The notes under the pieces were generated by a model. The model had not been told where the DNA came from. It worked only from the letters and a program-made list of their open reading frames with translations, and did no database searches. From Stomorhina lunata (Eukaryota; Arthropoda; Insecta; Diptera; Rhiniidae), in NCBI GenBank assembly GCA_933228675.1, contig OW121742.1:35970218-36034217 (forward strand): 64,000 nucleotides of DNA, in the 5' to 3' direction. Within the stretch, counting starts at the first letter, position 1. Each line of letters begins with the position of its first letter. Both the position numbers and the translations under genes were made by a program. This document shows positions 1 through 20,075 of this stretch, piece by piece.

Positions 1-900
1 GTGTTACCATATTAAATTATTGTAGAAACCCTGGATGTTTAGGAGTAACTGTTTTTCGACATAAAATTTTTGGTGAAAGATTGAAATTTTCCTAAAGACT
101 CAAGAGTTAAAGTTTTAAGTAAGGCCGCAATTTTTGAAAAGCTGACATCTAGAATTTTTTTTGTTTTGATTAAATTATGATTTAAATATACATATATTTA
201 AAACACAAGTTTTTAAATGCAATCAATAATTTTTTTTACATTTTTAGTATAAAGGGAAATTTTTGGTAAAAAAATATTTTATTTTTATGATGAAAAATCG
301 GAGTTTTTATAAAAAAAGGAAGAATTCTGATTAAAAAAAATAAAAAAACCGCATAAAAGCAAAAATTTGGAGAACAAAATTAGTATCATCTTAGAAAAAG
401 GCCTTGGAGAAAAAAAAAATGAGTTAACAATAAAAATAAATATGTAACTAAATCTTTAAAAATCATTTTGTAATCTCTACACGGTGTTTGTAAAGAAAAT
501 AAATATTGGTCTTAGACTAATGTACCGATTGACTCAGAATCACTTCTTGAGATATTTTCGAGAATAATTTGATCAAATTTGGCAGATTCATTTCTTCTAA
601 TAATAATTAATAATATTAAAATTTCGGCTACATCCCACATGACTGATTTACTTTAATTGAGATTTTGGCTGTATTTTATATTTTATTTTAATACAACTCA
701 TCAGAAATATTGCTTATTCAAACGAAAATGACTGCAATAAATTTGAAATCGGTCCATAAAGATAACTTACAATTTTATGTTAAACATTAATTTTTTACTA
801 ATTTCTTTAATAAAAAAAAATATTTTTTATAAAAGATTATGATTCATAAAAATGAAAAATCTTTAATCGAAACCAATAAAAAGCATTTCTGAAACAGTTT
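1..900. other. AT-rich upstream spacer, no gene seen
   Basis: Very AT-rich sequence with homopolymer runs and no open frame with recognisable similarity. It lies upstream of haywire and may include part of its distal regulatory region, but no specific element could be supported. Confidence 0.5.
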
Positions 901-1087
901 TCCCTACTTTCCAAAAAAGTATTTATCTGGCAACACTGTTGTAATATACCTCGAACACATGTAAAGTAACATATGACGTTCCGTCAAATATTTTGAGTGC
1001 AAGCTTTCCAACTCTGGAATAAATAAACAATTTTTTGGGCTTTTGCCGAATTTCATATAACTGTGAAAATTTAATGAAATTTTAAAA
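900..1087 (+). promoter_or_regulatory. putative haywire proximal promoter and 5' UTR
   Basis: This is the roughly 190 bp immediately upstream of the haywire start codon. It contains the string tggcaacactg near 930; similar tggcaac strings occur near 10954 and 10987 upstream of the MARCHF6-like gene. No TATA box at a convincing distance was recognised. The assignment as promoter rests on position only, and the transcription start cannot be placed from sequence alone. Confidence 0.3.
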
Positions 1088-3605
1088 ATGGGTCCACCAA
1101 AAAAATCTAAAAAAGATAAATTCGGTGGAGATAAATTTGGTAAGTTATAATAATATAACACCATAAGACATAAATAACTTTTTATTAAATAAAGGTAAAA
1201 AAAGACGTGCTGAAGATGAAGCCTATACACAACTTGTTGACGACAACGAAACCTTAGATGTTAGTGAATCTGATGGAATACCGGGAGCAGCTTCAAAAAA
1301 TGCTGAAACTAATGACGATGGTATTAATACCGATGAATATGGTGCCAAAGATTACCGTTCACAAATGGAATTAAAACAGGACCATGCCAATCGTCCCTTG
1401 TGGGTGGCACCAAATGGACACATATTTCTGGAGTCATTTTCTCCTGTCTATAAACATGCCCATGATTTTCTAATTGCCATTTCCGAGCCTGTGTGTCGCC
1501 CCGAACATATACATGAATATAAATTAACGGCTTACAGTTTATACGCCGCTGTTTCGGTGGGCTTACAGACTCACGATATTGTGGAGTATTTGAAGAGATT
1601 AAGTAAAACTAGTATCCCCGAAGGTATTGTAGAATTCATAAAACTGTGCACATTATCTTATGGAAAAGTTAAACTTGTTTTGAAACACAATCGCTATTTT
1701 ATTGAATCACCACATCCGGATGTCTTACAAAAGTTACTCAAAGATCCTGTTATACAAACGTGTCGTTTGAAGCGGGAAGAGGGCGATACACTTATACAGG
1801 GTACGTTGGAGGGTAAAGCCATTACACAGTTTGGTACAAAATTACCCGATGGAACATTGAAAGATGGAAAAGCGGATCCAAATGCTAGTGGTACTGTAAA
1901 TGCTGATGGAACGACGACTGTGCCCGATGATATTACTAATTTCTATGACAAAATTGACAACGAAGAAGAGGACGAAGATGAGGCCAATTTAAAAACCGTA
2001 TCATTTGAGGTTAGCCAAGAAAAGATTGAAGTCATACAAAAACGTTGCATTGAAATTGAACATCCTCTGCTGGCAGAGTATGATTTTCGTAATGATACAA
2101 ATAATCCAGATATTAATATTGATTTGAAACCAGCTGCTGTTTTGAGACCCTATCAGGAGAAAAGTTTACGTAAAATGTTTGGTAATGGACGTGCCAGATC
2201 GGGTGTTATTGTATTGCCTTGTGGTGCAGGTATGTATAATTATCAGGCGCATTACTCAACATTTTAATAATCACAATCATATTTATCCATAGGTAAATCT
2301 TTGGTTGGTGTGACTGCTTGTTGTACGGTACGTAAGCGTGCTTTGGTTTTGTGCAACAGTGGTGTTTCAGTCGAACAGTGGAAACAACAATTTAAAATGT
2401 GGTCTACCGCCGATGACAGCATGATTTGTCGTTTCACTTCCGAGGCCAAAGATAAACCCATGGGTTGTGGCATTCTTGTTACAACCTATTCTATGATAAC
2501 ACATACCCAAAAACGTTCTTGGGAAGCAGAACAAACTATGCGTTGGCTGCAGGAACAGGAATGGGGCATAATGGTTTTGGATGAAGTACACACTATACCG
2601 GCAAAAATGTTTCGTCGTGTTTTAACTATAGTGCAGTCACATTGTAAACTTGGTTTAACCGCCACATTGTTGCGCGAAGATGACAAAATTGCAGATTTAA
2701 ATTTTCTTATTGGTCCTAAATTATACGAAGCCAATTGGTTGGAACTGCAGAAAAAGGGATTTATTGCTCGTGTACAGTGTGCTGAAGTTTGGTGTCCAAT
2801 GTCCCCAGAATTCTATAGAGAATATTTAACTGCCAAAACGTCCAAGAAAATGTTGCTGTATGTCATGAATCCATCCAAATTTCGTAGCTGTCAGTTCCTT
2901 ATCAAATACCACGAGAAAAGAGGTGACAAAACTATTGTTTTCTCTGATAACGTGTTTGCCTTGAAACACTATGCCATTAAAATGAATAAACCTTTCATTT
3001 ACGGCCCTACCTCACAGAATGAACGTATTCAAATTCTGCAAAATTTCAAATTTAATCAAAAAGTTAATACCATTTTTGTATCAAAAGTGGCCGATACTAG
3101 TTTCGATTTGCCCGAGGCCAATGTTCTTATACAGATTTCTTCCCATGGTGGTTCTCGTCGTCAGGAGGCTCAGCGTTTAGGTCGTATTTTGCGTGCCAAA
3201 AAAGGTGCCATAGCTGAGGAATATAATGCTTTCTTCTATACTCTCGTATCTCAGGACACCATGGAAATGAGTTATTCTCGTAAACGTCAACGTTTCTTGG
3301 TTAATCAAGGTTACAGTTATAAGGTTATCACACATTTAAGTGGCATGGATACAGATCCGGATTTGTTTTACAAAACCCGCGAAGAACAGTCACAATTGCT
3401 GCATCAAGTCTTATCTGCTTCTGATTTGGATTGTGAAGATGAGAAAATTCCCGGAGAGCCAGGTTATCGTCCTGGTGGTTCTGGTGGCATGAAACGTGGC
3501 GGCTTAAGTTCAATGTCGGGTGGTGATGATGCCATTTACTATGAACATCGCAAAAAGAATTCCGGAAATGTACATCCTCTGTTTAAGAAATTCAGAGGTG
3601 TTTAA
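1088..3605 (+). CDS. hay: haywire, XPB/ERCC3 DNA helicase of TFIIH
   Basis: Exons are 1088-1139, 1195-2229 and 2293-3605; all junctions are GT-AG and the phases join to 799 aa, essentially the length known for Drosophila haywire. XPB is the 3'-5' helicase/translocase subunit of TFIIH, used in promoter opening and nucleotide excision repair in the nucleus. Visible motifs: Walker A GAGKS (about 361-365, its first K-side glycine codon split by intron 2), DEVH box (459-462), LTAT followed by the XPB-specific R-E-D triad (490-492), and helicase motif VI in [14 protein letters not shown]. The N-terminus is Lys-rich ([11 protein letters not shown]) and an acidic stretch (NEEEDEDEA) precedes the helicase core. 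The start was chosen because exon 1 supplies the conserved basic N-terminus. An AATAAA lies at 3652-3657. No defects are seen. Confidence 0.97.
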
Positions 3606-3651
3606 AGAGATAATTATGCATGTAATGCTTTATTTTATTAATTATACTACA

Positions 3652-3657
3652 AATAAA
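3652..3657 (+). terminator. putative haywire polyadenylation signal
   Basis: AATAAA 47 bp after the haywire stop codon. The assignment is by position and sequence match only. Confidence 0.55.
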
Positions 3658-3835
3658 TATATTATATATTGAAAATTAATTAAATAAGTGTTTTTCATTG
3701 TCTTTGTTAGACTCTTAGAAAGGCTCTTTCTTAGATAAGAGTCAAACGTCACATAACTGAGAGAAAGAACATTTTTTTCAATAAGTTTATAGACTGATGT
3801 ATCACAAGTCACCTTTTACCCCTTCTTATTTTTAG

Positions 3836-4324
3836 CACAACCTCGGCAGGCTTAAAAGAATGGGCTATTCTCGAGCTGCAAGGAGATCTAGAGGTACGAT
3901 CTAACGAAGATATGCATGATCAATTTGTGGGAGATCTCTACTACAATAAATATGGACAGCCTGTAAGTTTTATTAAATATTTAAAATATTCAAAATTAAG
4001 AAATTTTTTCTACATCTTATACAGATTTTAATTATCGGTCATCACATTCTACAGGGCAGAGAACAGAAGCTTGAAAAGCCCTTTGCTGTTTTGGAAAAGT
4101 CTAAAACTAATGAAGGCGAACATTTGATAGACCAAACAATTGGAAATTTAAATGCCAGCATTATGAACAAAACAGTTGATCGTACACTGCTCGATAATAC
4201 GGTGGCCCTGGAAAATAAATCCAGGCAAAAAAGTGAATACACTGTACAGGCGGTTATAACCAAGAAATTAATATTTAAATCTAGACCAAAACCAATTATA
4301 GCTAATGTAGCAAAAAGTATTTGA
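3836..4324 (+). CDS. Ctf8: Ctf8-like replication clamp-loader subunit, 5' exon missing
   Basis: Two exons are visible: 3836-3962 (the reading frame starts with one base of a split codon) and 4025-4324, with stop at 4322-4324. Together they give 141 aa. The motifs EWAILELQGDLE, GDLYYNKYGQP, LIIGHHIL and LEKPFAVLEK match the CHTF8/Ctf8 family. Ctf8 joins Ctf18 and Dcc1 in the alternative RFC complex that loads PCNA and supports sister-chromatid cohesion. The family's usual length is about 120 aa, so only the first few residues should be missing. The frame is open back to an in-frame TGA at 3795 without an ATG, and 'ttatttttag' just before 3836 looks like an acceptor, so a short upstream exon must exist. 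I could not locate it: no suitable ATG plus donor lies between 3606 and 3835. The gene is tail-to-tail with E(z). Confidence 0.85.
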
Positions 4325-4347
4325 ATTTGGAGTATGTAGTTTAGAGT

Positions 4348-4353
4348 TTTATT
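4348..4353 (-). terminator. putative E(z) polyadenylation signal
   Basis: AATAAA on the minus strand, about 70 bp beyond the E(z) stop codon and only 24 bp beyond the Ctf8 stop codon on the other strand. The 3' UTRs of the two genes therefore probably overlap. Confidence 0.5.
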
Positions 4354-4423
4354 CAATATTTTATACACTAAAGTTAAAAATAGTTAAGAGACAAAATATA
4401 TAATATATTCGTAAAAAAAGAAT

Positions 4424-11482
<7,059 letters not shown>

Positions 11483-14400
11483 ATGGATGATTTGTCACAA
11501 GGCGACATTTGTCGCGTTTGTCGATGTGAGGCTCAATCGGATCGTCCTCTGTTCTATCCATGCGTGTGCACGGGCAGCATAAAATATATACATCAGGATT
11601 GTTTAATGCAATGGATGCGTTATTCGCATAAGGAATATTGTGAACTATGTGGTCATCGCTTTAGTTTTCAACCTATATATTCACCTGATATGCCCCGTGT
11701 GCTTCCATTACGAGATGTGGCTGGTGGTCTAATATCGGCCATAATGAAGGGGGCCAAATCTTGGGCTCATTACACTCTGGTGGGTTTGGCCTGGTTTGTA
11801 ATAGTTCCATTGTCAGCCTATCGCACGTATCGTTATTTGTTTCGAGCTTCGTCTTTCGATATGATCATGACGTTGCCCTTTGATATATTTTCAACAGAAA
11901 ATTTGGCTTCGGATGTTTTTCGTGGTTGTTTTGTCGTGACCTGTACCTTGCTATCGTTTATTGGTTTAGTATGGCTAAGGGAGCAAATATTGCTGGGTGG
12001 TGGTCCTGATTGGTTGGAACGTGATGATGCCCCTGCCGTTGGTGGTGCTGATGGTGGGGGAAATAATGATGGTGATGACGATGTCGATCTCATACCCTTA
12101 GCTGCCCAGTTTGACGGAGATGGTGGTGTAGCAGCAGCCGCAGGAGATGCAAATGCTGTGGTAGAGAATGTGGGTCTGGGAAATATTTTGGAAGAAGCTA
12201 TTCCCGCTGAAGAAGTGCCCCTATTAAATGATCAAAATAACGAAGAACCCCCTGCAGCCGCAGTCATTGATAACAATAACGAAGCTCCCGTAGTTGAGCC
12301 TATGAACAATAATGCTCCTGCTGTAGCAGATCCAGCAGAAAACGAAGGAGATCCTCCCTTAGAATTTGGTCCCCAATTACCACCAGCCTTAGCTGGAGGA
12401 GCTGCTAATAATAATGCCAACAATAATGCCGCGAATGCCGCTGATAATGACAACGATGAACCAAATTGGAACCCCATGGAATTTGATCGTGCTGCTGAAG
12501 AGCTTACCTGGGAACGTTTGTTGGGCTTGGATGGTTCTTTGGTATTTCTTGAGCATGTTTTTTGGATTATTTCTCTTAACACCATGTTGATTTTTGCTTT
12601 CGCCTTCTGTCCCTACTGTATGGGTCACTTTATATTGCAATCGATGAACCTCTTAAACGAAGACAAGCCTTTGTTACATTTCCATGGCCTGATAACCACA
12701 CTATTTGGTTATTGCTTTATTGGTCATATTCTAGTAGTTCTACATTTTTTGGCAAGAGTTTTACATGTAAGACGATTACGCAGTTTATTGGGCTTATGCT
12801 ATATTGTGGTAAAAGTATCATTGCTTTCGGTGGTAGAGATAGGAGTTCTACCTTTGGTCTGTGGCTGGTGGTTAGACATTTGCTCATTGCCTTTATTTGA
12901 TGCTACGTAAGTTTTTTTTTTTTTTTTTTTTTTTTTTTGCATTTAACCTTAAACTACTATTTATTTTCAATTATCTGCTTTAAAATTTAGTCTGAAAGAT
13001 CGCAAGGCCAGTTTTACTGCCGCTCCCGGTACTTCACTATTTGTCCATTGGATGTTTGGCATGGTTTATGTTTATTATTTTGCTGCCTTTATTTCCTTAT
13101 TAAGAGAAGTACTACGTCCTGGGGTTTTATGGTTTTTAAGAAATTTAAATGATCCCGATTTCAGTCCCATTCAGGTAGGTTGCTTTAATTTCTTAATTTA
13201 TTTGAGTTTAAAATTCATATTTTTTTATTAATAGGAAATGATACATCTTCCTATACTAAGACATGTTCGTCGCTTAATCTCCTCGGCTATGATTTTTGGT
13301 TCCGTTGTTTTGCTAATGCTCTGGATGCCTATACGTATATTAAAAACTATTTGGCCTACATTTTTACCTTATACTTTATCTGGCGATTCTGAGGTGAATG
13401 AATTAAGTCTGCAGCTTTTACTATTGCAGGTAAGATAACAGATATTTTGAAAGTATATAAATATTAAACATTTTATTATTTTTCTCATACTCTAGATTAT
13501 ATTGCCAGGTTTCTTTGAACAGTCTCACACACGCGTTTGGCTTAAAAAACTTTTACGAATCTGGTGTATTTGCGTTTCATGGATTTTGGGTATACGCAGC
13601 TATCTCTTGAGCAATGATCAGCCAGAACCCACCAACCAACAAGCCAATATTTACAATAATAATAACAATGCTGAAAATCCAGCTGAAAATAATGAAAATC
13701 TTGAACAAGAACATAATAATGAAAATGAACAAGCTGAGAACATAGAACCAAACCAGGGAGAAGAGGCCCAACCACAAGCTGTCCAAAACATAATACAGGC
13801 CCAACCTCAAGCACCTCCGCCACCACCTCCTCCTCCGCCAATACCACAAGCTGAACGCAACTTGGCGGCTGTACATCATGCCATAATACATCGTGATGTA
13901 CCGGTGGCCTTTCAACCTTACGAAAAACCATCGATATTCCCTATAAGACTATGTGGTTTGATATTTTTTATGTGTATTTCATTGGTGGTGGCCTCGCTTT
14001 TAACACTTACAGTTCCCGTGTGGATAGGACGTCAGGTAATGTCTTTGTGGTCGGTGGGCAGCATAACGACACAGGTGGTAGTGCAAAGCTCAGAGGTAAC
14101 ACCCAGACCACATGAATTGTATACAGCTGCATTGGGAACCTATTTATGCTGGATGATAACTCGAGGCATAGCTATAGCTGTAACTCTTTTACCTCAAGGA
14201 AGAGCCGCTGTTATGGATAAAATAAAACAATGGCTTAAAGTGGGAGCATCCTATGCTCTGCCCGTCTTGATTATTGTTTTAATGTTGGGAGTCATACCTC
14301 TTCTATTTGGCATGTTACTAGAATTGGTGGTGGTTATACCAGTGCGTGTAGGCATAAGACAAACTCCCATCTATTTCATTTGGCAAGATTGGGCCTTGGG

Positions 14401-14947
14401 TGTCTTGTATACGAAAATAGCCATTGCTTTAACTTTAATGGGTCCTGATTGGCATTTAAAAAGAGCTTTAGAAAGAGCCTATCGTGATGGTCTCCGAGAT
14501 ATTGACCTGAAGTTCTTAATCAGTGAATTGGCCACTCCAGTCATTACCTGTTTTGGTCTTGCTTTAGCCATACCTTACGTTTTGGCTCATTCCATACTAC
14601 CTACATTCTTTAAAGATCCCTGGGTCCAATTAGAGATAGCACACTTTGTATATCCCGTATTCTTTTCGGTTATTGGAGCCATTGGTTTGGTATGTTTCCA
14701 AATACGCCAATTCAAAAAGCTATATGTAGCCATTAAAGTGGACAAGTATTTAGTGGGACAACGTTTGGTCAACTATGAGCATCGTAAGAAACAGCAAGAT
14801 GCTGCAGATGCAGCAGCAGCGGCCCGAGAACAAGAGGAAATAGAAAATGTGCCCATAGCCAATATTGTGGAACAGGCCGAATTGGAAAGACGTCGCCAGC
14901 AGGTACAGCAACTAGTACAAGATTTAGTTAGAGATGAAATATTATAA
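11483..14947 (+). CDS. Marchf6: MARCHF6/TEB4/Doa10-type RING-CH E3 ubiquitin ligase
   Basis: Exons 11483-12906, 12991-13174, 13235-13429 and 13496-14947 join in phase to 1084 aa. This family (yeast Doa10, human MARCHF6/TEB4, Drosophila CG1317) is a polytopic ER-membrane ubiquitin ligase for ER-associated degradation, including sterol-pathway enzymes in mammals. The N-terminal RING-CH domain shows the full C4HC3 set: C10, C13, C27, C29, H37, C40, C53, C56. Many hydrophobic membrane segments follow, and family blocks such as WWLDICSLPLFDAT, LREVLRPGVLWFLRN and FELVVV-type TD-region segments are present. Near the C-terminus KYLVGQRLVNYE (about 1018-1029) matches the conserved Doa10 C-terminal element. 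Two low-complexity Asn/Ala/Glu/Pro-rich loops (about 190-335 and 645-725, the second with a nine-proline run) make it longer than human MARCHF6 (about 910 aa). The ATG was chosen because it gives the canonical short lead to the RING. Confidence 0.96.
12909..12939 (+). repeat. poly-T run in intron 1 of the MARCHF6-like gene
   Basis: About 29 consecutive T just after the intron 1 donor site. It is a simple homopolymer whose length is likely to be variable or imprecisely assembled. Confidence 0.9.
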
Positions 14948-15654
14948 AAGCGTTAAAGCAACTTCATGAGACGTTGGGGTATTACATTGTTTTTTTTTCT
15001 TGTTTCCAAAAGGAGGGGTAAATCTTGTAGTAAAATTAGAAATCTTAAAAAAACAGTAAATTGCTTATTTTTAACTTTAATTCTATTTTTGTTTCGCTTT
15101 TCTTTTTATATATGTAAAAAATAAAAATTAACATTTTATTTTAAAAACAAAATTATTTAACTTGCAAAAAAACACTTTAAAAATGCACTAGAAATTAAAA
15201 AAAAGTAAGATTTTTGAATACGATCTATAATTCTTAATTTCTTATTTGCAAATTTTTTAATCATATTTCAATACAAAAGAGAACTAGCATAATAATTTAA
15301 TTTTGATTTTTTTGAATTTACTAAAACATTTTTTTTATTAACTAATTGATTTTATAATCTATTTTGATTCAATTTTCAAGACGATTTTTCGGCAATTTAA
15401 TTAAGTAACAAATTTTTGAAATAAGATTTTTAAATTAAAAAAAATTGTAACAAAAATTTTAAATACTGAAACTCAACTAATCGGAATATTTAAATTCTTG
15501 TGTTCTTATATCTTCAAAAAAATTCGAATTAATCCCAAAATCCATATGTATTACAGATCTGTGATTGAATGATTTATTTTCGATTTCAAATTGACTATTT
15601 ATAGGAAGTTTTTAAAAAATTGGTTATTTAAAATAATTTTTTGAAAATTTTTTT
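14948..15654. other. 3' flank of the MARCHF6-like gene, AT-rich
   Basis: Includes the 3' UTR and then AT-rich spacer leading into the first satellite A array. No gene or mobile element recognised. Confidence 0.6.
15120..15125 (+). terminator. putative polyadenylation signal of the MARCHF6-like gene
   Basis: AATAAA about 175 bp after the stop codon. Assigned by position; other A-rich hexamers follow. Confidence 0.4.
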
Positions 15655-16905
15655 TAGGACATTTTTCAAAAATTTACTATTTTTATAGGAAATTTTTCAA
15701 AATTTTTCTATTTTATAGGAAATTTTTCAAAAATTTACTATTTTTATAGGAAATTTTTCAAAAATTTACTATTTTTATAGGAAATTTTTCAAAAATTTAC
15801 TATTTTTATAGAAATTTTTTCAAAAATTTACTATTTTTATAAGAAATTTTTCAAAAATTTACTATTTTTATAGGAAATTTTTTCAAAAATTTACTATTTT
15901 TATAGGAAATTTTTCAAAAATTTACTATTTTTATAGGAAATTTTTCAAAAATTTACTATTTTTATAGGAAATTTTTCAAAAATTTACTATTTTTATAGGA
16001 AATTTTTCCAAAATTTACTATTTTTATAGGAAATTTTTCCAAAATTTACTATTTTTGTAGGAAATTTTTCAAAAATGTACTATTTTTATAGGAAATTTTT
16101 CAAAAATGTACTTTTTTTTTTATAGGAAATTTTTCAAAAATGTATTATTTTTTATAGGAAATTTTTCAAAAATTCACTATTTTTATAGGAAATTTTTCAA
16201 AAATCCACTATTTACTATTTTTATAGGAAAATTTACTATTTTTATAGGAAAATTTTCAAAAATTTACTATTTTTATAGGAAATTTTTCAAAAATGTAGTA
16301 TTTTTATAGGAAATTTTTCAAAAATTTACTATTTTTATAGGAAATTTTTTAAAAATTTACTATTTTTATAGGAAATTTTTTAAAAATTTACTATTTTTAT
16401 AGGAAATTTTTCAAAAATTCACTATTTTTGTAGGAATTTTTCAAAAATTTACTATTTTTATAAGAAATTTTTCAGAAATTTACTATTTTTATTTTTATAG
16501 GAAATTTTTCAAAAATTTACTCTTTTTATAGAAAATTTTTCAAAAATTTACTATTTTTATAGCAAATTTTTTCAAAAATTTCCTATTTCTTAGGAAATTT
16601 TTCAAAAGTTTACTATTTTTATAGGAAATTTAAAAAAAAATCTTATTTTTATGGGAAATTTTTCAAAAATTTCTTATTTTTATGAGAAATTTTTCAAAAA
16701 TTTCTTATTTTTATAGAAAATTTTTTTAAAAACTTCTTATTTTTATGAGAAATTTTTCAAAAATTTCTTATTTTTATAGGAAATTTTTTTTAAAATTTCT
16801 TATTTTTATAGGAAATTTTTCAAAAATTTACTATTTTCATAGGAAATTTTTCAAAAATTTCTATTTTTATAGGATATTTTTCAAAAATTTCATATTTTTA
16901 TAAAA
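15655..16905 (+). repeat. satellite A array 1 (31-bp unit), plus orientation
   Basis: About 40 tandem copies of a 31-bp AT-rich unit. Most here carry TTTAC before TATTTTTATAGG, changing to TTTCTT in the rightmost 250 bp. It forms the left arm of an inverted pair with array 2. Units have scattered indels in the T and A runs. Confidence 0.95.
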
Positions 16906-17604
16906 AAAAATGTATTCTTTTACAGATCTGATATCTTATAATTTTATATTGAACATAACGCACTAAACAACCCATCTTCAAATTAAGACAAAAAATATCT
17001 AATATTCAAATCATTTTATCATTATTCGTAAAATTAGTAAAATCACTGTAAAAAATCCGTAATAGAAGAAGTTATTAAGCAAATCATTCATATTCATAAG
17101 AAATTAAATATGATAAGTTTATTAAACAAATAAAATGACCACACTTTTCATAAGTTGAAAATATGTTATATGAATATTTTATAAGTTTTTTTTTTTTTCA
17201 AAATTTCCTCTTTTTCTTCACTATCTGTTATGTTTTTCATTATATCTTTAAAACTAAAATCTTTTTAAAAAAATTTAAATTTATATTAAAATAAAAACTA
17301 CATTGGAGCTTGTTTCTATTTTTTTTTGATTTGAATATGATTTTTTTAATTTTAGATAAAAAATTATATTAAAATATACAGATTACTAATGTAAGTTTAC
17401 GATGCACTTTACTGAAATTGTATGTGTAATTATTCAAAACAGAAACTTTTTAAATTTTAATTATATAAATAAAAAGAAATAAAATAAATGAAAACGATAA
17501 AAAAAAATTTAAGCTTTTAATTAAAACCAAAAATCTGATGTAGTTTCTGTAAAAAGGCTTCAATAAAAAACTTCTGAAATATTTAAAAACTATAAATAGT
17601 CAAT
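16906..17604. other. spacer between inverted satellite A arrays
   Basis: About 700 bp of AT-rich, non-tandem sequence between oppositely oriented arrays. No coding or element signature seen. Confidence 0.6.
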
Positions 17605-18525
17605 TAAAAAAAATAGTATTTTAGAAAAATTTTCTATAAAAATAGTAAATTTTTGAAAAATTTCCTATAAAAATAGTAAATTTTTGAAAAATTTCCTATA
17701 AAAATAGTAAATTTTTAAAAAATTTCCTATAAAAATAGTAAATTTCTGAAAAATTTCCTATAAAAATTGGAAATTTTTGAAAAATTTCCTATAAAAATTG
17801 GAAATTTTTGAAAAATTCTCTATAAAAATTGGAAATTTATGAAAAATTTCCTATAAAAATTGGAAATTTTTGAAAAATTTCCTATAAAAATAGGAAATTT
17901 TTAAAAAATTTCCTATAAAAATTGGAAATTTTTGAAAAATTTCTTATAAAAATAGGAAATTTTTAAAAAATTTCCTATAAAAATAGGAAATTTTTAAAAA
18001 ATTTCCTATAAAAATAGGAAATTTTTAAAAAATTTCCTATAAAAATTGGAAATTTTTGAAAAATTTTCTATAAAAATAGTAAATTTTTGAAAAATTTTCT
18101 ATAAAATTAGTAAATTTTTGAAAAATTTCCTATAAAAATAGTAAATTTTTGAAAATTTTAATATAAAAATAGTAAATTTTTGAAAAATTTCCTATAAAAG
18201 TTGTAAATTTTCGGAAATTTTCCTATAAAAATAGTAAATATTTGGAAAATTTCCTATAAAAATAGTAAATATTTGAAAAATTTCCTATAAAAATAGTAAA
18301 TATTTGAAAAATTTCCTATAAAAATAGAAAATTTTTGAAAAATTTCCTATAAAATTAGTAAATTTTTGAAAAATTTCCTATAAAAATAGTAAATTTTTAA
18401 AAAATTTCCTATAAAAATAGTAAATTTTTGAAAAATTTCCTTTAAAAAATAGTAAATTTTTGAAAAATTTTCTATAAAAATAGTAAATTTTTGAAAAATT
18501 TCCTATAAAAATAGAAAATTTTAAA
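17605..18525 (-). repeat. satellite A array 2, minus orientation
   Basis: About 29 copies of the same 31-bp unit read on the minus strand (plus-strand text aaatttttgaaaaatttcc, then tataaaaatag). The outer copies carry the TTTAC variant seen in array 1; the centre (about 17760-18060) has a TTTCCAATTTTTATAGG variant. Confidence 0.95.
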
Positions 18526-19560
18526 ATAATATATCTTCATCTTTGTAATTATGAAATGGCAAATTGTCTGTCCTACTTATTTCTTCATCTGTCAAAATTT
18601 TGAGTTATGAATTTGTATTTGATAATAAAGAAATGAAGTGATTAATCATAAGTTTTACTGGAAAAAAGTGTATTATTTCATTATGAATATCATATAATCT
18701 TATTATTCAAATACATAAATTGTAATGATATTAAGTAGTTGTCATCAAACCTATATACAGTGGAATCACGATTATATAGTAAAACTTTTAAAATTATTTT
18801 CGACCTCCTAAAAGTATTCCACATAATTTTTAAATATTTCGATTTAAATCGAGAGCGAGAATTTAGTCCCTGGAATTTATATTGAAATATTAAGATTTTT
18901 GATTTAACTAATGAAAGTTTTTGAATATTGTGAAAACGTTTTTCTATGGTCGAATATGAATTTGTATCGATTTCTATTTATATAAGCATTACTTTAGCTT
19001 AAGATATAAAGAGATCACGAATTATTTAATTACTCAGACCTATAGGGTATTATATAGTCTGGTTAGACCGACAAACTTTCATACTCTCAAAGTACTCTAT
19101 TAATACTTTAAAGCTCTTTCACTTCCTTAAATATACCGGTTGTATTTAATGCAAGTGCACTTTAGCTCTACATATTTACACAATATTTAATGTTACGTTA
19201 CATTCAAAACTGTCCCTATTGTATTCTTTCTGACACACATTTAATCCTACATCTACTTTTTAAAATATCTGACACAACTTGACAAAGAACATGCTTCCTG
19301 TCATTGACATACAATTGTTATAAAATCAATCTTTGTTGAGGAGCTTAATTCTTAAGAGATGAATTGTCGAAAGGAAGTGAATCATTTTTTAAAGTACAAA
19401 CATGACAAGACATGTTCTACGAAAGATGTTTGTTGGTCGTAAATATAGGTTTGTACATACATATATTACACTGTAATCTACGTGTAAATATGTTACGTAT
19501 GTTACATATGGTACATGCGAAAACACATAAATGCAGCTGCAATATTTCAGTAGATATTAT
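18526..19560. other. unique AT-rich spacer
   Basis: No gene, repeat or element signature recognised in this roughly 1-kb stretch. Confidence 0.6.
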
Positions 19561-19639
19561 GTAAATCATTAGAGAGGCTCAGTTTTTGGGATCAATTGAT
19601 GTGTGGTTTGATTCACAGGAAACTGAATATATTAGAATT

Positions 19640-19940
19640 AGTATTAATATTTGGTGATGTAGGGGATGTTGGATACAAAGCAACGGTTCTGATTGGTCTT
19701 AACTTGCTAAACAAGACTTATCTTGGTTATTCTCCATCTCAACTGTGGACACTGATCTTCTTGTGTTATCACCTGGGATAATGCGTTAACACCCGTAAAT
19801 GTGTTAATGGGTGATGTAGGGGATGTTGGGTACCAAGCAACGGTTTAAATTGGTCTTAATTCGGTAGCCTAGACTTATCTTGGTCTATCCCTCATCGCAA
19901 CTGTGGACACTAAACTCCTCATGGTATCACCTGTTAAAGT
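19640..19940 (+). repeat. diverged tandem duplication of an unclassified module
   Basis: Two imperfect copies of about 150 bp each begin with gatgtaggggatgttgg (near 19657 and 19812). They share 'caagcaacggtt' or a close form, 'cttatcttggt', 'caactgtggacact' and 'gtatcacctg'. Their relation to the LINE 3' ends just downstream suggests parts of a compound or non-autonomous element, but the family was not recognised. Confidence 0.6.
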
Positions 19941-20075
19941 AGTGAGCTTAGAGGTGCCGCGAGTTCTCCCATGAGAACTATAAAAATGTGGGTTAATATT
20001 TTGGCCTTGCAACCCACTCCTGGAAAAAACAATTACTATGAAAAAGTTAAAATTAGAATAATAAAACGGGCACCT

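Noticed and set aside
11833..12640. Minus-strand open frames opposite the MARCHF6-like exon 1
   Set aside because: Shadows of the real coding strand, lacking any family features.
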